Shown: one piece after another, positions 55,807 to 64,000 of the stretch | Numbering within the stretch: position 1 is the first letter of the stretch | Layout: each line of letters starts with the position of its first letter | DNA from: Leptasterias polaris | Taxonomy: Eukaryota > Echinodermata > Asteroidea > Forcipulatida > Asteriidae | Assembly: GCA_037783415.1 (NCBI GenBank) | Contig: JAZGTN010000119.1 | Location: 1,434,001 to 1,498,000, forward strand | DNA: 64,000 nucleotides | Reading direction: 5' to 3' | Notes under the pieces: generated by a model | The model's input: only the letters and a program-made list of their open reading frames with translations | Database searches by the model: none | Told to the model about the DNA's origin: nothing | Position numbers and translations under genes: made by a program

Positions 55807-58334
55807 CGGTAGAAAGCCACAAGAGAGCATAAAATGTGCACAAAAATAGATCCTGAACTTAAAAGATTTTTAAAGAATTACTTGTATTAACAAACCTTGG
55901 TTGTCGAAGATGAAGCCTACACTTTACAACGGGGTTTAACAAAAAACCTTTTTCAAGTTGTTCGTTAAGATATTATGCAAGTTAGTATGCAAATTATTAC
56001 CAGCATGAAGTGAGACATCTCTTGTTTCGTCGTTAATTAATGTAAATATGATTATCATAAGTTGAGGCTCGGAATGAATTATTTCAAAATAATATGCTTT
56101 AAGAAAATGCCCAACAAAATAATAAATAGTTACTTAGATACCAACAATAGAAACTTAAGTGTAGTTTATGTTTTCCCGCGTACTTTCTGCTGCCACTACG
56201 TCCTCCGGATTTTACTCAAACCTGAAAACTCTCTCATCTGTAACGCTTTATCATTCCAGTTCCATCAGTTCCATTTCGCCCAGCAAATCGTCACATTATT
56301 TCCATTAAAATGCACTTGTAAATACGTCTAAGTGAAATGGAGATGCGCGAATTAAAACACCATTAACTCCCTTTTCAATGTCCAGCAAAGACCGGAACGC
56401 TGCCGTAACCACTTAAACGGCCAACAAATTTGACCAATTTCCATTGACTGCGAAATGCATCTGTCCCAATTTGCTTTTTTGTTCGTCAAGGTTCGACAAT
56501 GTTCCCTCTTCTTTCAGAAAAGCCAAAGACGAAAAAAAAAATGTAATTGAATGACTATAACATATTTCCAAGGCTCGTATTTCCCCTTTAAGGGGCGTTA
56601 GAGAAGTAGAAGAAAAGGGGAGGCATAGCTCTCGTATTTTGCCGTACTAATGTGTGATTAAAAAGTTTTAAAAACCCACGTTTTAGTTTAGTTTACGACT
56701 ACAAAATAAAAATGAAAGTAGATTTAATATTTCATTAGAAATTGATAAAAATAATTAGAATTTGTAACAATTCAAAAAAGCCCTTGTTCATCCAGTAGTG
56801 TGGACCGAAGTGCTCATGCATAATTCAAGAACTCTCATTAGCATAATATGCAAATAATTTTTTTAAGTTCTTGCCCCCTTATCCATTGTTCTCCATTGCT
56901 CAACTTCCTGCTCACTTACAACCTCTTTCCCACTCTTAAACATCATCAAACACATCTTTACTACCTCATGCATATTCATATACCGCCAGCATACCCTTCT
57001 TTTATTCCTCTACAATGTGCCATCAATTAACACTCCCGTAAAAGGCTTTAACATCATGTTATTTCTAAGCCAACGAAAACTGGGATAAATTCAAAACATC
57101 CCCCGTAAAATTTTGGACCACCAGAACTTTTCTGCTTCACTTAATTCCAACTCCCAACCCACGTCACGACTCGAAATGTCGTCCTAACTTGGTCACGATC
57201 TTCCCATATAAATTCAACCAAGCCTCACCCGCCATTTTTTTCTTTTCTCCCTCCCTTATCTAGGGCCCACCAAAACAACCGTACGAATTTAATTACTGCG
57301 ACCTTGAAACGAGTGTGAAAATCTAAATGGTATTTATGTATGTTATTCCCTGGGGCATGTTGTTTATAATGCCAGGGTGTTTTTTTCCTCTCGGTCCTGT
57401 AGAAGTTTGTTTCCTAAATGCATGCGTGTTATGCTGGGAAGAAAACATAGTTATGCATAACGCGTGGACTCGTTAGTGCTGCATGAATGACGACACATTA
57501 TGTGTATCAAAACGAATTTGCTGGTAGGATATTTCCATTCTCAGAGTTTTTATTTTTGAAAGCTTTTCTTTCGGGAAAAAATCTCACCTGGAGAGCCTTA
57601 CTTTATATAAACCTGATTAAGACAGACACGTAAAAAGTGAGTTCGGTAATGGAAAACACTCGCAATGGAGTAAACCCGATTTGTGTGCAGTACAATAAAA
57701 AGCAGTTGACTTTTCCATGAGCTCTATTTTGAATACAGGGGACCCTGACAAGTTGTGCGGAGCAAATCTTCGTCACTCTCCCCTCTTCCCTCTAGGATAG
57801 AAAGACACAACCACTGGCGAACGACTCGGGTGGTCAAGGGGTCAACTGCCCTCCCACACTCGGGCAAAACAGCGGGGGCATTCGGCCCTACTATTTTCTT
57901 TGCATGTCCTTCTCTAAAACTCTCTATATGATGCACATATCTAATAATACCATCAAAATGTTTTTTTGTGGTCATACTAGTCTCATCTCATGGTCTGCTT
58001 GCACACGGCTACATGTATGATTTCACTCTTCCCCTTACACACTGGGGGAAATTGGGCACAGCAAGAAGACAAGAAAATGGACAGAGAAAGCAAATAAGAC
58101 TTTCTACTCACTACAAGAAATGTGTGCTTTAGGGTTTACCTGTGTACAATTTCGGTCAAATCAACACCTCTGCCCCCCCCCCCCCTAACCAAAGAGTCTC
58201 CGCGCACCCATGGAAATAAACGCCTTAACATGGATTGTCGTTGCATCTTTCCAATCCCAAATTCCCAGCTCCCTAAACACTTTATATTGCGTAAAGTTTT
58301 CTTTCCAAAAAGACAGGGTTTTTTCTGATCTAGG
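55807..58334. other. no gene recognised
   Basis: AT-rich sequence with a C13 run at 58173-58185. A few frames of 60-89 codons (for example 56062-56331 forward and 57724-57975 reverse) show no recognisable domain. Confidence 0.45.
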
Positions 58335-58451
58335 ACTACAGCAGGAAACCAGTCATTGGCCACGTACACATGTCATGGTTTTATGGCTGGTAACCAATTA
58401 CTGAGCAAGATTGTATCCTGTGCTTAGCAATGTTTTAAACAGCTTGAATTG
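58335..58451 (+). mobile_element. GGGCCC-family element, degenerate right half
   Basis: It aligns with 60505-60617: AACCAGTC, GTACA, CATGG, GGCTGGTAACCAATT, TGTGCTTAGC and AAACAGCTTGAATTG. Terminal GGGCCC is lost, as is the left half. Confidence 0.6.
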
Positions 58452-60075
58452 ATCCTCGATTGGGACTTCCCTCTCCTTCCAAACCAGGGCTAGAGAACCC
58501 ACCGGTCGCCCCAGTTTCTTCTTTAAAATTCCCGTACCTCTATTCCAAACTCACCCTCTCACCATCATAATATCATGAATACATCCACAGTTTAATTTCA
58601 TTGTTACAAACTTACGTCTTGCTAAAGATCCCCCCTCTCACTCCTACTTTCCCTCGACACCCAGACACCAGAAACCCATCACAGGCTTGCTCAGGCAACC
58701 GTGCAAATTAAATTGGAGTAACCTTGGCAGAGGCGCGGACCCAGAAAAGTTTGCCTACACTTTTACTTCTTTTCTTCACCCTCTTTTGGTTGGTTTTATT
58801 ATGTAGTTTGTATGCTCAGATGGATCCATTCATGTAGCTTTACCCCCTCGGTGGGTTATGTGATATCCCTAGGGGGAAAGGTATTAGTTACACGCGTAAA
58901 TGGTCGTGTTTGAAAATAAGTGGTATTCACGCATGCACCCAGTGCGTCATTATTGATTCCGAAAAGGTGCGCTGGTGTGAATTTATAGTTCAGACAAATT
59001 CACCGTGCATCATATCTCCGTATACCTGTTCCCAATGTCCACCCCCACCACCCCCACCACCACCATCGCCAACACCAGCACCATCCATTACCCAAGTACA
59101 TTATTTCGTGACCGACTGTCAAGTTTGAACAAGCATGTCACATCACAAATGTCCCGTGCACGCTATTGTTGAAACTGATTGCTCTCCTTTAAGTTTAAAT
59201 TGAAAACCTCATATTTCCCCCCGAGAACACTCGCTTAGTAAATTTTACCTTTAGTAAAATTGACAAAACTGTTACTTAGTACGGTAACAACAAGGAAAAA
59301 GCATTTTTCATTTTGTTACGGCTACGGCTAACTCTCATGAAGCTAACAAAGTCAGCCATAGCAAGATACTTCTAAATCCGACACCCCCGGAACACAAAAC
59401 GTTGACACTGATGAGCCGAACAGCGCCCCCATAGTCATTCATGAGGAGTTTTACCAGCGTCCTAGTGAATTCCATCCGACTGTGGCGTGCAGCAGACGTG
59501 GCCTTAGAGCTGCCTCGTAAAATTAACACCAGCGGTTTCCTCCGTGGACCCGCCCCGGTGATTTCGGCCCCGTGCGTGCGAAGCAGTGACAGGCGCCGTT
59601 TAGTGGGTTTTAATGATAATATTGGACCGATAATAATGTACGGCTGCCCGCCGGTCATTAATCACCATGTTGGTTTGGCTTTCTCACTATTAGTATTACA
59701 CAGTGATGGATGGACTGGGGTTTAGGGGTGGACATTTACCCTGAAACGGCGGCAGTTTGTTTGAGTTTTGAGAACTGGAGCATGTCGGTGCGAAAGTTGA
59801 GATCCATCACAGTACAATGGAAAAAGATGTATGAATTATTACTCATGGAATGATTTTGAAAATGTTGTACAGATTCCAGTAATGTTCAAGCAATTTACGG
59901 ATCCTAATTCACAGTTAATGACTGCTCAGTCCTTGATATTATCTTGGGGCAGATAGAGGAAACATTCAGAGGACTTGTTACCTTTGATGATACAAGCCTT
60001 GAATTTTGCACACAGTCGGAATACGTCATTAGATATTCGTCTATAAGGACACTATGATTTGTCCATGTAGAATAA
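58452..60075. other. no gene recognised; possible regulatory block
   Basis: A CCA-rich microsatellite lies at 59039-59090. The block 59400-59700 is GC-richer, with open frames of 94 and 107 codons on opposite strands, and includes TTTTAATGATAATATTGG and GTCATTAATCACC words rich in TAAT. It could be a conserved non-coding element; no protein domain is recognised. Confidence 0.4.
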
Positions 60076-60248
60076 TAGACCTTATGCATATGACGTCATT
60101 TGAGTAGGGCGCCCTCGCCTAGAGGTCAAAAGGAAGATGTTCATTGGCCAGTCCTGTGCGTCGCGCGTACAAATCAGCGCGTTTCCATTGTTTCATCATC
60201 AGTTTACCTCTAAGATGGCGGCTTGGTGACGTCAATGCATAAGGTCTA
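60076..60248. mobile_element. 173-bp MITE, copy 2
   Basis: Ends TAGACCTTATGCAT and ATGCATAAGGTCTA are inverted. TGACGTCA occurs at 60091-60098 and 60227-60234, and AAGATGGCGGC at 60212-60222. By eye it matches copy 1 at roughly 97 percent of positions over its whole length, so the family has moved recently. No target duplication longer than TA is visible. Confidence 0.85.
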
Positions 60249-60431
60249 TAACAAGCAGTGATCACAATTTTCAAAATGGCTTACATTGCTTGTTATCCTA
60301 CTTGTATTTTTGTCAAAGGACAACTCTGTCATGGCCATCATAGTTAAATATCTTTCTCGTCAAATACTCTGTGGCAAATTCTACGCTTGATTATGTATCA
60401 TTATCAGAAGGCACAATCCAATCACCTATAC
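60249..60431. other. no feature recognised
   Basis: Short spacer between two MITEs. Confidence 0.5.
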
Positions 60432-60629
60432 CAGGGCCCAATTTCATAGAGCTGCTTTAAGCAGAAAATATTGCTTAACAATTGTCTGCTAAGCAGAAAT
60501 GAGTAGGATACCAGTCACAAATTGTACATGAGACATGGTAGTTTGGCTGGTAACCTTATTCTGGTAAGCGAAATTTTGTTGTGCTTAGCTACTTTTTGTG
60601 CTTAAGCAGCTCTATGAAATTGGGCCCTG
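60432..60629 (+). mobile_element. GGGCCC-family inverted-repeat element, best full copy
   Basis: CAGGGCCCAATTTCATAGAG then CTGCTT (60432 onward) is inverted at 60604-60629. The interior has a GCTTAACAATTGTCTGCTAA segment, GGATACCAGTCACAAATTG, TTTGGCTGGTAACCTTATTC and TGTTGTGCTTAGC. Ends are nearly perfect. It is a non-coding MITE-like element and the reference for five other copies in this window. A 105-codon frame that starts inside it and runs on to 60898 is chance. Confidence 0.85.
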
Positions 60630-63600
60630 CTGTACTATACAGTGCATTTTTAGCCCCTTTTCGGCTGAGGTTGTTCAGTGACGTGGGCCCCCCCTTTGTT
60701 CGTTTAACCCTCTCTGGGCAAGTTGATCTTGTTCAAATTAATTCGTTTGGTTTCATTTGCAATCGTAAAAGAACCAGATGTCAACTGAAAACAAAGCCTT
60801 CTTTGGTATTAGACGTTTTACAAGAACATCTCTCTTCGATTGTGCGCCATAAATATTTAGTCCCAGCTAGAAATAAATCGTTCACAATTCTAAATTGAAT
60901 GTTTGTTTCCAGTTAGGCCTACTATAGATGATTTCCGCGTTAGTGGAACCAGTGCAAGACTGAATTTGTTTTGTCGAGGGTTTTGTTTGCGCTCATTATA
61001 CGTTGTTATTTTGGTTGCCGTGATAGAATTAAGCAGTGATTTGCATGAGTATTCGTCTGCTGTTTTTCTGGACTTTGAAAGTAGTTCATGAAAATATTTC
61101 TATTTAGGATCTGTGTGGTATGAACTTAACTGTGAGCCTTCAGATTTATTTATTTTTTATAATTAAAAAAATAATAATAATTGCAAATTCTGTTTATACA
61201 TTGCCTTTCAGCTTGTAGTTAGTGTACGGTATTTAGAAAGTTACAAAGACCACCAAAAGGAGATACAGTGTGAATTTCAAAGTGAACAATCTATGGAGTA
61301 ATATTTTTATAGAAAGCCGAAAACCGACTGATCGTTTTCAGCTTTTCGGGATCGGTCGTAGAAATTAGAACCTGACAATTAATTAATGAGATCGTTGAAG
61401 TAAATGCCAGAGAAGAATATCGTCAGGAATGCACGAGTTAGTTAGGTTCCCAGCCTTGATGTCCAATCTGGTACACATTTAAAATGAACTACTTTATTGG
61501 TAGTTGGAGGCACCGCGTACTTAGCCGAATGCCGCGCCGTCTTTTTGTCGGTGCTGTCGGTACCCTCATGCCGACGGCGACGCGTCACCTTTTCGTAAAA
61601 TTCCTTCGTTTTTGTTTTTAAATTGTTTTATTTGAAGAGAAGCGGCTCTGACATCATGGTGGTCTTGAAACAATTTGTTGTCGCAAATGAAGAACACAAG
61701 ATTGCCATAAATAAACCGTCCAATTTGACAGTTAAATTGGTTTTGATTTGACTAAGTATGTCAATGTGTGAATTGCTGACTTCAAATTAAAATCGCTACT
61801 TTATCTATTTATGACTGTGGAGTTACGCTTTGGCCGTGTATGTGATAATAGTTTTCTATAATCTGCAATATACGATTGTAAATGAAATTTATGATCAACA
61901 GCCTACTTTCATCTAGCCACAGTTTGGAAAACATGTTTTGCTCAAACTATAAGCTTTACCATCTAATTCTGAATTTCCAGGGATTAAACTAAGTTGTATA
62001 CGGAGCTCTGGAACTACGGAGTACGGAACGGGCTGACCGCGAGACCCAGTGGCCGCTGGGCCGCGAACCCCTTCAAAGTAACGGCATGCCCAGTGACGCA
62101 CGTACACCCTCTCACCGGCCCCTCTCTCTCGCTCGCCCTTCCCTGTAGACCAGCATTAACATGCATTGCTGCGTCGGGATAAACATTATTCAACGGTCTT
62201 AAACTTCGAAAATAGACTTTTTGGCGATACAAACTGGATGAAAGCAAACCCTAACGAAATATGATTAAAATGTTTCAACACGAATGGGTTTTCAAGGTCA
62301 AGTACGGTAAACACAATGTATACAAATAAACACACACTATGCTCAGGGTTATTCAGTACGCCCATCGCTTTTTTTGTTAACATACCGTACTTTTTAGGTG
62401 ACATCCCGTGTGTTGTGTAATGCACGTATAAAAGAACCCACAGTTGCTCTTATCGCTAAGAGTAAGAGAATGGGTTTGTCCCGGTGTTGTTTTGCAGCGG
62501 CTGCTGAATGCACTACAGCAGTACCTTGTCAACCCTTATACAAAGTGCTACATAAATGGTTCTTAAAACTTCAAAAGCCTGTCTTAAAAAATAGTAATAA
62601 TTGCCCGTAGATAGATCCCTATATAAAGAATAATTATTGTATATTATGATTATTACCTTGATATCAAAATAATAATAAACCACAAGGGATTATTATTTGA
62701 GTTAGAAAAGTTGAATTGATTCCAAAATAACCTCTATTTTAGTTTACAAACTCTAGTTTCAATTGAAACAAATACAAACATTTCACCTCAAAGGAACTCG
62801 CAGCTTCTTCTTTATTTTCCCTGTCTTTTTTTTAAGTCAATCTCTGAACGAATTTCGACAGAGTGCTGCCGTTTCAAAACAAAAAACATACAAAAACTGT
62901 CGCATATGCCACCGTGGACAATGCACACGATGGATCGGACGTGAGCTAGGCATCCCAACAATCATTCACTTTTAGTTATTGCCACTAATCATCGGTGGAT
63001 TTATTTTTCATGCACTACCTTAATGAAGGCTTACAATTTTCCTCAATTTTAACGAAAATTTAAATTTCAGGTTAGAACCCGTCTAAAATCAGACATAGAA
63101 TCTTTAAAGTACCTGTAAAAAGAGTGGGGAGGGGGAATCGTGTTTTCTTGTGTTTGTTCTTTTACTAACACTGTGCGTTTACCAGCTGTGCCGAGCGCCA
63201 GTTCTCCACCACCGTGACGTGACGTGTTGTTGTTTACTTAGAGACAACTGTTAAATGGTGGCTTTAGCTAATTGGGGACGACTTCTAATTGTTACCCTGG
63301 TTTATGTTGTTGCACGAAGGGAAAATATAAGACGTGTGGGAAAGGCTGTTTGTTTATTGTGCCTTGACGATCGAGGCTTGACAAGTTAAAGTTGATTGTT
63401 GTGGAGCAAAACCTGTTGAAGCTCTACTTAGTCTGCACGGACTTTGGCGTGCCATTTAATCATTTTGAACTTGGTCTTGACACTTTGCCAGAATAGCGAA
63501 GTAATGTAGAGAATTCAATTTGAATTACTCCTAAACTGCTCATTGTATTATCAAGCAACCACGTGACTACCACGTTTAAAGTCCCCTCAGCCAATCCGAG

Positions 63601-63695
63601 GACGGCCTTTCGACGAGCGATCCCTCGATTGTTACAACACACTGCCTCAACCTCGTTCATCCACGAGCGAGGCAGCTAGGCGCGAATTATAGATG
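60630..63695. other. no gene recognised
   Basis: AT-rich with patches of CpG at 61500-61590 and 61995-62165. An ATT/ATA-rich segment spans 62590-62710. The segment 63180-63370 contains CAGCTG, repeated GTGACGTGACGTG, TGTTTAC, AGCTAATTGG and TGTTTATTG words, a mix of E-box, CRE-like, forkhead and homeodomain cores compatible with an enhancer. No exon is supported. Confidence 0.4.
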
Positions 63696-63713
63696 CCCCC
63701 CCCCCCCCCCCCC
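63696..63713. repeat. C18 run
   Basis: Eighteen consecutive C. Confidence 0.95.
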
Positions 63714-64000
63714 AAATGGCGCAGAAGAAAAAAATGCGTCTGGGGTAAACGTGAGCTAATCAAGCGTCGTGGTCTTCTTCTCGTGTCTGCATGTCAGGTT
63801 ATTGCGATGGTGTGATGCGGGGCTAAGTTCACACGTCCCATGTAGTACCACCGACCTCCTTTTCACCGCACGGTCCACTTCGCGGGGTTAGTCTCTGTCC
63901 GAGCAGTCAATTCGAATTTAACGCATTAATCCAATATGGGCTAGTCTCCATCACAAAATTGTCCATCAGTGTCAAATAATTGGAGGTGTTAAATAAGCCA
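63714..64000. other. no feature recognised
   Basis: Unique-looking sequence to the window end. Confidence 0.5.

Noticed and set aside
57724..57975. 83-codon reverse frame with a protein-like composition
   Set aside because: No family recognised, no splice or promoter context; kept only as unassigned sequence.
60581..60898. 105-codon forward frame
   Set aside because: It begins inside the inverted-repeat element at 60432-60629 and shows no domain.
1..64000. Endogenous virus or LINE/LTR retrotransposon
   Set aside because: No reverse transcriptase, integrase, gag or long terminal repeat could be recognised; all elements seen are small and non-coding.

Overview
This window looks like non-coding DNA from a large animal genome, most probably an echinoderm (sea star or sea cucumber type). 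Base composition is AT-leaning and microsatellites are abundant. No open frame exceeds about 154 codons, and I can defend none of them as a gene. The strongest taxonomic clues are the small inverted-repeat elements: a family with ends reading GGGCCCAATTTCATAGAG, and a family flanked by TTAA with ends reading AGGnnC...ACGTTTGGTAAT. From memory I associate both with echinoderm sequence; I could not search to confirm it. No prokaryotic, viral or organellar gene was recognised.

Layout. 0-9.8 kb: a tRNA-derived SINE with a duplicated box B, two TA-flanked MITEs (2.1 and 6.1 kb), a TTAA-flanked foldback MITE (3.5 kb), three arrays of a 74-bp minisatellite (2.8, 6.9 and 9.4 kb) and a large AAC/CAG/CAT microsatellite (8.4 kb). 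9.8-17.5 kb: a 27-bp perfect inverted repeat enclosing a short telomere-like tract, a 142-bp tandem duplication, 18-, 26- and 29-bp minisatellites, and a CpG-containing stretch ending at a good splice-donor match near 17.48 kb. 17.5-39 kb: mostly featureless, with another large 74-bp array (23.2 kb), degenerate 22-bp repeats (24.8 kb), an AP-1-like cluster (26.8 kb), long C tracts and 33- and 47-bp minisatellites. 39-50.5 kb: a 116-bp tandem/foldback structure, several GGGCCC-family copies, CpG-containing patches, and a set of nested inverted repeats ending in a 26-bp hairpin (49.8-50.3 kb). 50.5-64 kb: a second tRNA-like SINE head, a 560-bp cryptically simple ATC/ACC tract, a MITE nested in another MITE (55.2-55.8 kb), a near-identical second copy of the inner one (60.1 kb) and a full GGGCCC-family element (60.4 kb).

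Three observations stand out. (1) The palindrome TAGGCCTA occurs ten times and TAGGCCCTA three times by eye count. In two tandem arrays neighbouring repeat units act as empty sites, and TAGGCCTA sits where they have a plain TA, which looks like an excision footprint of a TA-targeting transposon. (2) All six perfect TGACGTCA (CRE) palindromes I found lie inside MITEs, four of them within 400 bp, two beside an AAGATGGCGGC (YY1-type) motif. (3) A 74-bp minisatellite unit recurs at seven loci in both orientations; two arrays share an identical 22-bp non-repeat flank on the same side, which suggests the array is carried by a mobile element.

There are no gene partnerships to describe. If protein-coding exons are present they are short, and I did not recognise them.
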